DNA of 64,000 nt from Fodinibacter sp963833495 (GTDB lineage: Bacteria; Actinomycetota; Actinomycetes; Actinomycetales; Dermatophilaceae): the NCBI GenBank assembly GCA_963833495.1, contig CAWHYJ010000012.1:1-64000 (forward strand), read 5' to 3'. The translations under genes and the position numbers were made by a program. The notes beneath the pieces were generated by a model that ran no database searches, was not told where the DNA came from, and saw only the letters and a list, made by a program, of their open reading frames with translations. Below are positions 1 to 8,093 of this stretch, piece by piece. The number at the start of each line of letters is the position of its first letter. Position 1 is the first letter of the stretch.

Positions 1-1337
1 GCCGCGAGGGCAAGGGCATGGCCCCGGTGGCCGCCACGGCCCAGCCCGACACCTCGGCCCGCGACCTCGACGAGCTGCGCTCCAAGAACGCCACGCTCGC
101 CGCGCGCGTCTCCGAGCTCGAGGGCACCCGCAGCGAGCTCACGACGAAGGTGTCCGAGCTCGAGGGCACCCGCAGCGAGCTGACCGCGCGCCTCGGCGAG
201 TTCGAGGGCAAGCACGGCGACATCGAGGGCCGCAACGCCGAGCTCCAGGGCAAGGTGGGCCAGCTCGAGCACCGCAACGCCGAGCTCGAGGCCCTGGCCC
301 AGGAGGCGCAGGGCAAGACGCAGGAGGCCGAGGCCCGCGTCATCGAGCTGCAGGACCGCAACGGCAGCTCGAGAAGAAGGTCGCCGAGACCGAGCAGCGC
401 GCCGGACAGCTCGAGGGTCGCGTGCAGGAGACCGAGGGCCAGGTCGGCGACAGCCAGGCAGTCGCGGCGCTGCAGGCCCAGCACGAGCAGGAGGTCGCCC
501 GCCGCGAGCAGGAGGACGCCGCGCGCGCCGCCGAGCAGGACCAGGCCGGGAGCCGAGCACCAACGAGCAGATCTCCATCCTGCAGGCGCGTCTCGCCGAG
601 ACCGAGCGCGACGCACAGGAGCGCATCGCGGCCGCCGAGCGGCGGGCCGAGGAGGCCGCAGCGCGAGGCCGCGCAGCGCCCTCAGGGCGACGCCGACGGC
701 GGCAACCTGGGTGCTGCTGCCCTGGCCGGTGCCGGCGGTGGCGCCAGTGCCGCCGGGGTCATCGCCCTGGCCCAGCGCCTGCACGACGAGCACGTCGCCG
801 CGGGTGAGTCGCGTCGCGACGAGCTCGTCGCCGAGGGCCAGCGCCGCCACGACGAGCTGGTCGGCACGGCGCAGAACCGTCACGACGAGCTGATCGGCAC
901 CGCGCAGGCCAAGCACGACGAGCTGATCTCGCGGGCACCGGCAGCGCGCAGCACGCACGACGAGCTGATCCAGACGGCACGTCCCAGCGCGACGAGATGC
1001 TGTCGACGGCGACGGGCCAGCGCGACGAGATGCTGTCGACCGCGACCGCCCAGCGCGACGAGATGCTCACCGAGGCGCGGGAGCGTTCCACGGGCATGGT
1101 CGCCGAGGCGCAGCAGAAGAAGGCCGGCATCCTCGAGGAGCTCGGCCGCGAGCGCGGCCTGCTGGAGCGCAAGATCGAGGAGCTGCGTGGCTTCGAGCGC
1201 GACTACCGCTCGCGCCTGCACAGCTACATCCAGGGCCAGCTCGCCGACCTCCAGAACACCGGTGTCGACGGTCGACGTCCGACGACGAGCAGCAGGAGGA
1301 GGCGGCCGCCGAGCCGCAGCCCGAGCGCCAGGGCTGA
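1..1337 (+). CDS. DivIVA-like coiled-coil polar/cell-shape protein, 5' partial, frameshifted
   Basis: The conceptual protein is almost entirely coiled coil. It starts with repeats of the type SELEGTRSEL, then has a Gly/Ala linker (about 690-760), then ten-to-eleven-residue repeats (RHDELIGTAQ, QRDEMLSTAT). It ends in LERKIEELRGFERDYRSRL and SYIQGQLADL, which matches the conserved C-terminus of actinobacterial DivIVA/Wag31-type proteins that organise polar growth. The coding signal changes frame at least five times (near 365, 545, 665, 985 and 1262), and the natural stop is the TGA at 1335-1337. The N-terminus lies outside the window; the ATG at 18 is probably internal. The frame changes could be assembly errors in a repetitive GC-rich gene or true decay. 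Family assignment rests mainly on the C-terminal motif. Confidence 0.7.
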
Positions 1338-1352
1338 CCCCCGAACCGACGC

Positions 1353-1379
1353 AAGGGCCCGGTCGCGTGCCGGGCCCTT
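1353..1379 (+). terminator. Hairpin terminator after the DivIVA-like gene
   Basis: A perfect 10-bp stem (AAGGGCCCGG / CCGGGCCCTT) encloses a 7-base loop, 15 bases after the stop codon. There is no T-tract, as is usual for actinobacterial terminators. Confidence 0.75.
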
Positions 1380-1438
1380 CGTCGTGCCCGGGAACGACCT
1401 CGGCGCAGGCTGCGTTCGTCACACAGTGCGTTTCGCCG

Positions 1439-1467
1439 TTGAGGCGCGGGGGTGCAGGCCGTATCCT
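1439..1467 (+). promoter_or_regulatory. Sigma70-type promoter for the TraR/DksA gene
   Basis: TTGAGG (-35, 1439-1444) and TATCCT (-10, 1462-1467) are separated by 17 bases. The start codon lies 54 bases downstream, leaving an untranslated leader of roughly 45 bases. This gene therefore differs from the many leaderless genes in the window. Confidence 0.6.
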
Positions 1468-1520
1468 CGCCCCACCGGTCGGCCGATGGGGTCCACCACA
1501 CACCCTGGAAGCGGGTTCAC

Positions 1521-2656
1521 ATGGTTGCCAACCTGGCGTTGTCCGTGGCCAAGCAGGCTGCGGCGACGGCGCGCAAGGCCGTCGGCTCCCGGGGGTCGGC
1601 GGCCAAGGCCGCCACGCCCGACGGCTCCACGACGAAGGTGACCAAGTCGGCGCCGGCCACAAGGGCGGCGCCGGCCGGCAAGGCGGCACCCGCGAAGAAG
1701 GCGCCGGCGACGAAGGCGGCACCCACGAAGAAGCCTGCAGCCACGAAGGCGGCGCCGACCAAGAAGGCGCCTGCCACGAAGGCCGCGCCCGCGAAGAAGG
1801 CCGCAGCCACGAAGGCGGCACCGGCCAAGAAGGCGCGTGGCACCAAGGCCGCGCCGCGAAGGCTGCGCCGGCCAAGAAGGCGCCTGCGACGAAGGCGCGC
1901 CCGCGAAGAAGGCACCGCCAGAAAGGCTGCGACCACGAAGGCAGCGCCCGCGAAGAAGGCCCGGCCAGAAGGCTCGCCACGAAGGAGCGCCCGCCAAGAA
2001 GGCCCGGCCACGAAGGCAGCGCCCGCGAAGAAGGCCACGACCACGAAGGCGGCACCGGCCGGGAAGGCGCCGGCCACCAGGAGGGCGCCCGCGGCAAAGG
2101 CGCCCCGGCGAAGAAGGCGGCCACGAAGGCCCCGGCGGCGGCGCGCCCGCCCGAGGGCGGCGCCAGCCGCTCCGCACGACCACGACTCCCCGGAAGGCAG
2201 CCACCGTGACGAAGCGCACCCGCCGCGACCAAGGCCCCCTCGAAGAGGACCGCGGCCCGCACACCGGTCCTCGTCGTCCGCGAGGACGAGACCCCCTGGA
2301 CCGCCAAGGAGCTCAAGGCCGTGCGCGCCGAGCTCGAGCACGACATCGAGCAGCTGCGCTCGGAGGTGGCGCACGCCCAGAGCGACCTGGTCGACCTGAT
2401 GCGCGACTCCGGCGACGGGGCGGGCGACGACCAGGCCGACGCGGGCGCCAAGACCTACGAGCGTGAGCAGGAGATCTCGCTGGCCAACAACGCCCGCGAG
2501 ATGCTCGAGCAGAACGAGCACGCCCTCGAGCGGCTCGACAACGGCACCTACGGCATCTGCGAGTCCTGCGGCAACCCGATCGGCAAACTTAGGCTCCAGG
2601 CCGCACCTCGTGCGACCCTATGCATGCCATGCAAGAAGAAGCAGGAGCGCCGCTGA
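1521..2656 (+). CDS. TraR/DksA-family zinc-finger protein with histone-H1-like Lys/Ala tail (frameshifted)
   Basis: The start ATG at 1521 opens MVANLALSVAKQAAATARKA. A long low-complexity stretch of AAPAKKAPATKAAPTKK repeats follows (about 1660-2200), typical of DNA-binding histone-like tails. The last 110 residues are a TraR/DksA domain: a coiled-coil part (ELEHDIEQLRSEVAHAQSDL) and a C4 zinc finger, CESC-x17-CMPC. Upstream of the apparent start at 2321 the same frame reads TKAPSKRTAARTPVLVVRED and then ETPWTAKELKAV, so tail and finger belong to one protein. The repeat region shifts frame several times, and a TGA at 2207 falls in one of the shifted frames. The product probably binds DNA through the tail and RNA polymerase through the DksA-like part; this role is inferred. 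lspA overlaps its 3' end. Confidence 0.72.
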
Positions 2657-3206
2657 CGCCCACCCCGTCCAGCCCGTCCACGCCGGCCCCGGTCCAGACC
2701 GGAGGCCGGCGACGGCTGTACGTCGTGCTGCTCGGGCTCGCCGCCACCGTCCTCGTGCTCGACCAGGCCACCAAGGTGTGGGCCCTGGCGACCCTGACCC
2801 CGGGTGACCCGGTCCGGGTCGTCGGCGACCTGATCCAGCTCAACCTGATCCGCAACCCCGGCGCGGCGTTCTCGATCGGCAACGGCTCGACCTGGCTGCT
2901 GACGGCCGTCTCGCTCGGCATCCTGGTCTGGGTCGTCATCGGCGCGCGCAAGGTCGGCAACATGCCGTGGGCGGTGGCCCTGGGGCTGCTCCTCGGCGGG
3001 GCGGTGGGCAACCTATCGACCGGGTCTTCCGCGCCCCCGGGCCCGGTCGGGGGCACGTGGTCGACTTCATCGACTACTTCGACCTGTTCATCGGCAACGT
3101 CGCCGACATCGCCATCGTCGTCGGCGCCGGCATCATCATGGTGCTGTCGTTCCGGGGTACCTCGCTGTCCGGCCCGGTGCACCACCCCGAGCACGCCGAT
3201 GCCTGA
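2620..3206 (+). CDS. lspA: Lipoprotein signal peptidase II (LspA), one frameshift
   Basis: This inner-membrane aspartic protease removes signal peptides from prolipoproteins. Visible family blocks are VLVLDQATKVWAL in the first membrane segment, NPGAAFSIGNGSTW, a third hydrophobic segment, then GNL-IDRVFRAPG and DFFD-like VDFIDYFDLFIGNVADIAIV. The two catalytic aspartates lie in IDR and in VADIAI. The IDR half is in a different frame from the N-terminal half, and a one-base loss near 3014-3016 (AACCTATCG where AACCTNATCG is expected) explains this. Starts at 2620 or 2629 are both possible; both overlap the preceding gene. The stop at 3204-3206 overlaps rluD by eight bases, indicating translational coupling. 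The gene should be essential for lipoprotein maturation (for example of CtaC), so a sequencing error is more likely than decay. Confidence 0.85.
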
Positions 3207-4122
3207 CGCCCGCACCGTGCTGGTGCCAGAGGGCCTGGAGGGGGAGCGGGTCGATGCCGCCATCGCCCGCCTGTTCGGCCTCTCCCGCACCCGCGCGGCC
3301 GACCTCGCCGCGGGCGGCGGGGTGAGCGTCAACGCGACCAACGTCGGGAAGAGCCACCGGGTCAGCGCCGGCGACATGCTCGAGGTGCTGCTGCCGGCAT
3401 CCCCCGTGAGCCCGACCCTGGAGGTCGTGGCCGAGCCGGTGCCCGGCATGACGGTGGTCTACTCCGACGAGGACATCGTCGTCGTCGACAAGCCGGTCGG
3501 GGTCGCCGCCCACCCGAGCGTCGGCTGGAGCGGGCCCAACGTGCTCGCCGGCCTCAAGGCCGCCGGCTACCGCATCTCGACCAGCGGGGCCAGCGAGCGC
3601 CAGGGCATCGTCTCGCGGCTCGACGTCGGCACCTCGGGCCTGATGGTGGTCTGCGCCAGCGAGCGGGGCTACTCGGTGCTCAAGCGGGCCTTCAAGGAGC
3701 GCCGGGTCGACAAGACCTACCACACGCTGGTGCAGGGCATGCCCGACCCGCTCGTGGGCACCATCGACGCGCCGATCGCTCGTCATCCGGGCCACGACTA
3801 CAAGTTCGCGGTCATGGACTCCGGCAAGCACGCCGTCACGCACTACGAGCTGCTCGAGGCGTTCCGGCACGCCTCGCTGCTCGAGATCCACCTCGAGACC
3901 GGCCGCACCCACCAGATCCGGGTGCACATGGCCGCGGTGCGCCACCCCTGCGTCGGCGACCTCACCTACGGCGCCGACCCCACCCTGGCCGCCCGGCTCG
4001 GGCTCGAGCGGCAGTGGCTGCACGCCGTCGGCCTGGGCTTCGAGCACCCCGGCTCGGGGGAGTGGGTCACCTTCGAGAGCCCCTACCCGAGCGACCTCCG
4101 ACTGGCGCTCGACCGCCTCTGA
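3199..4122 (+). CDS. rluD: RluD-type 23S rRNA pseudouridine synthase
   Basis: This 307-residue protein converts specific uridines of 23S rRNA to pseudouridine. An S4-like RNA-binding domain occupies roughly residues 1-80 (EGERVDAAIARLFGLSRTRA, GDMLEVLLP). The catalytic domain follows, with DIVVVDKPVGVAAHP, the active-site block SRLDVGTSGLMVV (catalytic Asp) and GRTHQIRVHMA. The start ATG at 3199 overlaps the lspA stop; lspA-rluD is a common bacterial pair. Because of the frameshift in lspA, a naive gene call joins the N-terminal half of LspA to this protein as one 500-residue reading frame. That fusion is not supported by family lengths. Confidence 0.92.
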   Translation: MPDARTVLVPEGLEGERVDAAIARLFGLSRTRAADLAAGGGVSVNATNVGKSHRVSAGDMLEVLLPASPVSPTLEVVAEPVPGMTVVYSDEDIVVVDKPVGVAAHPSVGWSGPNVLAGLKAAGYRISTSGASERQGIVSRLDVGTSGLMVVCASERGYSVLKRAFKERRVDKTYHTLVQGMPDPLVGTIDAPIARHPGHDYKFAVMDSGKHAVTHYELLEAFRHASLLEIHLETGRTHQIRVHMAAVRHPCVGDLTYGADPTLAARLGLERQWLHAVGLGFEHPGSGEWVTFESPYPSDLRLALDRL

Positions 4123-4130
4123 GGGTCCCC

Positions 4131-4202
4131 GACCTTCCCGGCGAGCGGCCGCGCGACACGCCGCGGAACGGCCGGTTCGGGCGGCCGTCGGCAGGAAAGG
4201 TC
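4131..4202. repeat. Imperfect intergenic inverted repeat before dnaE
   Basis: Arms 4131-4152 and 4181-4202 (22 bases each) match at about 17 positions as an inverted repeat. They lie just after rluD and could form a terminator-like structure. The rest of the 169-base gap holds a TAGGAT box (4278-4283) eight bases before the dnaE start. Confidence 0.4.
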
Positions 4203-4291
4203 GAGGCCTGGCGGGCCCTCGGCGGACCGGTTCGGCGACACGGCCCCGACACGCCGAGCGGTGTCCTCGGGCCGACCTAGGATGGTCGGCG

Positions 4292-7200
4292 ATGTCCCTC
4301 CCGAATGCCTCCTCGACCCCCCCGACCACCAGCCCGGCGGGGAAGGGCTCCGACTCGTTCGTCCACCTGCACGTGCACACCGAGTACTCCATGCTCGACG
4401 GCGCCGCCCGCATCGGTGACCTGTTCACCCGGGCCGCCGAGATGGGGATGCCGGCCCTGGCCACCACCGACCACGGCTACGTCTTCGGGGCCTACGAGTT
4501 CTGGAAGAAGGCGCAGGGCACGGGCGTCAAGCCGATCATCGGCGTCGAGGCCTACGTCACCCCGGGCACGCACCGCACCGACAAGACCCGGGTCAAGTGG
4601 GGCGACGAGCGCAGCAGCCCCGGCGACGACGTCTCCGGCTCGGGCGCCTACACGCACATGACCCTGCTGGCCCGCGACAACACCGGCCTGCACAACCTGT
4701 TCCGGATGGACAGCCAGGCCTCGCTCGACCAGGTCTACGCCAAGTGGCCCCGCGTCGACCGCGAGCTGCTCGACCGCTACGGCAAGGGCCTGATCGCCAC
4801 CAGCGGCTGTGCATCGGGCGAGATCCAGACCCGGCTGCGGCTCGGGCAGTACGCCGAGGCCAGGCAGGCGGCATCCGACTTCCAGGACATCTTCGGCAAG
4901 GAGAACTTCTACTGCGAGGTCATGGACCACGGGCTCGACGTCGAGCGCCGGTCGATGAAGGACCTCATCCGGCTGGCCCGCGAGCTCGACATGCCGTTCG
5001 TGGCCACCAACGACCTGCACTACACCAGCCCCGACGACGCCAAGGCCCACTCGGCGCTGCTGTGCGTGCAGTCCGGCTCGACGATGATGGACCCCACCCG
5101 GTTCAAGTTCGACGCCGACGAGTTCTACCTCAAGAGCCCGGCCGAGATGCGGCACACCTGGCGCGAGCTGCCCGAGGCCTGCGACAACACGCTGCGCATC
5201 GCCGAGATGTGCGAGATCTCGTTCACCGAGGACGAGGGGCGCTACATGCCCCGCTTCCCGTGTCCGCCGGGCGAGAACGAAGAGAGCTGGTTCGTCAAGG
5301 AGGTCCAGCGGGGCCTGCGCGAGCGCTTCCCCGGCGGCATCCCCGACTACGCCCAGAAGCAGGCCGAGTTCGAGACCCAGGTGATCGTCAGTAAGCAGTA
5401 TTCGGGGTACTTCCTCGTCGTCGCCGACTTCATCACCTGGGCCAAGAGCAACGGCATCCGGGTCGGTCCGGGTCGTGGGTCGGGCGCCGGCTCGATGTGC
5501 GCCTACGCGATGAAGATCACCGACCTCGACCCCATCCCGCACGGCCTGATCTTCGAGCGGTTCCTCAACCCCGAGCGCCCCTCGCTGCCCGACTTCGACG
5601 TCGACTTCGACGAGCGCCGGCGCGGCGAGGTCATCCGCTACGTCACCGAGAAGTACGGCAGCGACCGGGTCGCCCAGATCGTCACCTACGGAACCATCAA
5701 GGCCAAGCAGGCGGTCAAGGACGCCGCCCGGGTCATGGGCCACCCGTTCGCGGTGGGGGAGCAGCTCACCAAGGCGATGCCGCCCGACGTCATGGGTAAG
5801 GGCGTGCCGCTGTCGGGCATCTACGACCCCACCTACCCGCGCTACGGCGAGGGCAAGGAGTTCCGCGACCTGGTCGCGTCCGAGCCGCACCTGCAGGAGG
5901 TCGTCGAGACCGCCAAGGGCCTCGAGGGGCTCAAGCGCCAGTGGGGGGTGCACGCGGCCGGCGTCATCATGAGCAGCGAGCCGCTCGTCGACGTCATCCC
6001 GATCATGCGGCGGCTGCAGGACGGCCAGGTCATCACCCAGTTCGACTACCCGAGCTGTGAGGCGCTCGGCCTGGTCAAGATGGACTTCCTGGGGCTGCGC
6101 AACCTCACGATCCTCGACGACGCCATCGCCAACGTGAAGAGCAACCGGGGCGAGGACATCGACCTCGACGCCCTGAGCAAGGACATGACCGACCAGGCCA
6201 CCTACGACCTGCTGGCCCGTGGCGACACGCTCGGCGTCTTCCAGCTCGACGGCGGCGGCATGCGCACCCTGCTCAAGCTGATGCAGCCCGACAACTTCGA
6301 GGACATCTCGGCGGCGCTCGCGCTCTACCGCCCCGGCCCGATGGGGGTCAACGCGCACACCAACTTCGCGCTGCGCAAGAACGGCAAGCAGGCGCCGGTG
6401 CCGCTCGACCCGCAGCTCGAGGGCAAGCTGCAGCCCGAGATGATCGAGGCGCTCGGCCCGATCCTGGGCACGACCCACGGCCTGGTGATCTACCAGGAGC
6501 AGGTCATGGAGATCGCCCAGAAGCTCGCCGGCTACACCCTCGGCAACGCCGACCTGCTGCGGCGCGCGATGGGCAAGAAGAAGAAGTCGGTGCTCGATGC
6601 CGAGTACGTCCCGTTCTCCGAGGGGATGAAGGCCAAGGGCTTCAACGAGGCGTCGATCGCCGCGCTGTGGGGCGTGCTGGTCCCCTTCTCCGACTACGCG
6701 TTCAACAAGGCGCACACCGCCGCCTACGGCCTGGTGTCCTACTGGACCGCCTACCTCAAGGCCAACTACCCGGCCGAGTACATGGCCGCCCTGCTGACCT
6801 CGGTCGGCGACGACAAGGACAAGTCGGCGCTCTACCTCGGCGAGTGCCGGCACATGGGCATCAAGGTGCTCCCTCCCGACGTCAACGACTCGATCGGGCA
6901 GTTCGCGGCCGTCGGCACCGACATCCGGTTCGGGATGCAGGCCATCCGCAACGTCGGGCACAACGTCGTCGAGGCCATCGTCGCCGCCCGTGAGGAGAAG
7001 GGGCGCTTCACCTCGTTCCGCGACTTCATGTCCAAGGTGCCGGCCGTGGTCTGCAACAAGCGCACCATCGAGTCGCTCATCAAGGGGGGTGCCTTCGACG
7101 GGCTGGCCGAGACCCGGATGGGCCTGATCCGGGTGCACGAGGAGTACGTCGACGCGTTCGTCGCGGTCAAGCGCCAGGAGGCCATCGGCCAGGACAGCCT

Positions 7201-7918
7201 GTTCGGGTCGTTCGGCGACGACTCGGCGGGCGACTCCGGCAGCGACCTGATGGGCCTGACCGCCGTGCCGGGCGTCGAGTGGGACAAGGCGACGCTGCTG
7301 TCCTTCGAGCGCGAGATGCTCGGGCTCTACGTCTCCGACCACCCGCTGTTCGGTGTCGAGCACGTGCTCTCGGCCCACGCCGACACCCCGATCGCGGCGC
7401 TGACCAGTGACGACGCCGGCAAGCCCGAGGGTTCGATGGTCACGATCGCCGGGCTGATCACCGGCCTGCAGGTCAAGCGCACCAAGAAGGGCGACCTGTG
7501 GGCGATCGCCACGGTCGAGGACCTCGCCGGCGCGATCGAGTGCCTGTTCTTCCCGAGCGCCTACATGACCGTCGGCCCGATGCTGCAGCAGGACACCGTC
7601 GCGGTCGTGCGTGGCAAGGTCAACCGGCGCGACGACACGGTGTCGATCTACGCCCAGGAGCTCACCCTGCCCGACGTCAGTGACGGGCCGCGCGGGCCGG
7701 TGGTGGTGACGATGGAGACCGCCCGGGCCACCGCGCAGCGGGTCGAGGAGCTCAAGACGGTGCTCACCAACCACCCGGGCACCACCGAGGTGCACCTGAA
7801 GCTGGTCAAGCCCGGGCGCTCGGTCGAGATCCGCCTCGACCCGGCCTACCGGGTCAACGCCACCGAGGCGCTCTTCGGCGACCTCAAGGTGCTGCTCGGC
7901 CCACGCTGCCTCGTCTGA
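4292..7918 (+). CDS. dnaE: DNA polymerase III alpha subunit
   Basis: This is the replicative DNA polymerase, 1208 residues and full length for DnaE1. It opens with a PHP domain (FVHLHVHTEYSMLDGAA, ATTDHGYVFGAYEF). The palm domain carries the catalytic Asp pair in LPDFDVDFDERRRGEVIRYV, with GPGRGSGAGSMCAYAMKITD upstream and a fingers region around YRPGPMGVNAHTNFALRKNG and GLVIYQEQVMEIAQKLAGYT. A helix-hairpin-helix/tau-binding region and an OB fold (MVTIAGLITGLQVKRTKKGD) close the protein. The start ATG at 4292 follows TAGGAT by eight bases with no Shine-Dalgarno, so translation is probably leaderless or nearly so. A hairpin lies directly after the stop. A long open frame on the opposite strand is only a composition artefact. 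Confidence 0.98.
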   Translation: MSLPNASSTPPTTSPAGKGSDSFVHLHVHTEYSMLDGAARIGDLFTRAAEMGMPALATTDHGYVFGAYEFWKKAQGTGVKPIIGVEAYVTPGTHRTDKTRVKWGDERSSPGDDVSGSGAYTHMTLLARDNTGLHNLFRMDSQASLDQVYAKWPRVDRELLDRYGKGLIATSGCASGEIQTRLRLGQYAEARQAASDFQDIFGKENFYCEVMDHGLDVERRSMKDLIRLARELDMPFVATNDLHYTSPDDAKAHSALLCVQSGSTMMDPTRFKFDADEFYLKSPAEMRHTWRELPEACDNTLRIAEMCEISFTEDEGRYMPRFPCPPGENEESWFVKEVQRGLRERFPGGIPDYAQKQAEFETQVIVSKQYSGYFLVVADFITWAKSNGIRVGPGRGSGAGSMCAYAMKITDLDPIPHGLIFERFLNPERPSLPDFDVDFDERRRGEVIRYVTEKYGSDRVAQIVTYGTIKAKQAVKDAARVMGHPFAVGEQLTKAMPPDVMGKGVPLSGIYDPTYPRYGEGKEFRDLVASEPHLQEVVETAKGLEGLKRQWGVHAAGVIMSSEPLVDVIPIMRRLQDGQVITQFDYPSCEALGLVKMDFLGLRNLTILDDAIANVKSNRGEDIDLDALSKDMTDQATYDLLARGDTLGVFQLDGGGMRTLLKLMQPDNFEDISAALALYRPGPMGVNAHTNFALRKNGKQAPVPLDPQLEGKLQPEMIEALGPILGTTHGLVIYQEQVMEIAQKLAGYTLGNADLLRRAMGKKKKSVLDAEYVPFSEGMKAKGFNEASIAALWGVLVPFSDYAFNKAHTAAYGLVSYWTAYLKANYPAEYMAALLTSVGDDKDKSALYLGECRHMGIKVLPPDVNDSIGQFAAVGTDIRFGMQAIRNVGHNVVEAIVAAREEKGRFTSFRDFMSKVPAVVCNKRTIESLIKGGAFDGLAETRMGLIRVHEEYVDAFVAVKRQEAIGQDSLFGSFGDDSAGDSGSDLMGLTAVPGVEWDKATLLSFEREMLGLYVSDHPLFGVEHVLSAHADTPIAALTSDDAGKPEGSMVTIAGLITGLQVKRTKKGDLWAIATVEDLAGAIECLFFPSAYMTVGPMLQQDTVAVVRGKVNRRDDTVSIYAQELTLPDVSDGPRGPVVVTMETARATAQRVEELKTVLTNHPGTTEVHLKLVKPGRSVEIRLDPAYRVNATEALFGDLKVLLGPRCLV

Positions 7919-7920
7919 CC

Positions 7921-7960
7921 CCGGATGCCGGGGAGCGTGTCCCGCGCACACGGCATCCGG
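7921..7960 (+). terminator. dnaE terminator hairpin
   Basis: Perfect 10-bp arms CCGGATGCCG and CGGCATCCGG enclose a 20-base GC-rich loop, starting two bases after the dnaE stop codon. The arms contain the over-represented octamer GGATGCCG and its complement. Confidence 0.6.
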
Positions 7961-8093
7961 CGTCGTGCGGGTGATGGCTGGATGCCAGCGCGCACACGTT
8001 GGGTGAACGGTCGACTTCGGTTGTCACGCAACCCCGTCAGGGCGCCGAGCGCCGCTTAGATTGGGCGCGCCTTTCACCCCACAAGGAGCAACC

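Noticed and set aside
1660..2200. Repetitive AAG/GCG-rich tract as a possible CRISPR or minisatellite
   Set aside because: The units are irregular and coding (Lys/Ala/Pro repeats); there are no spacers of constant length.
880..2521. Long minus-strand frames across the first 2.5 kb
   Set aside because: They mirror the Lys/Ala-rich and coiled-coil repeats of the plus strand and have Trp/Arg/Ala-rich composition without any family signature.
4277..7951. A 1224-residue open frame antisense to dnaE
   Set aside because: It is rich in Val, Leu, Arg, Asp and Gly in the manner of reverse-complement GC-rich coding DNA and shows no domain, while the plus strand is clearly dnaE.
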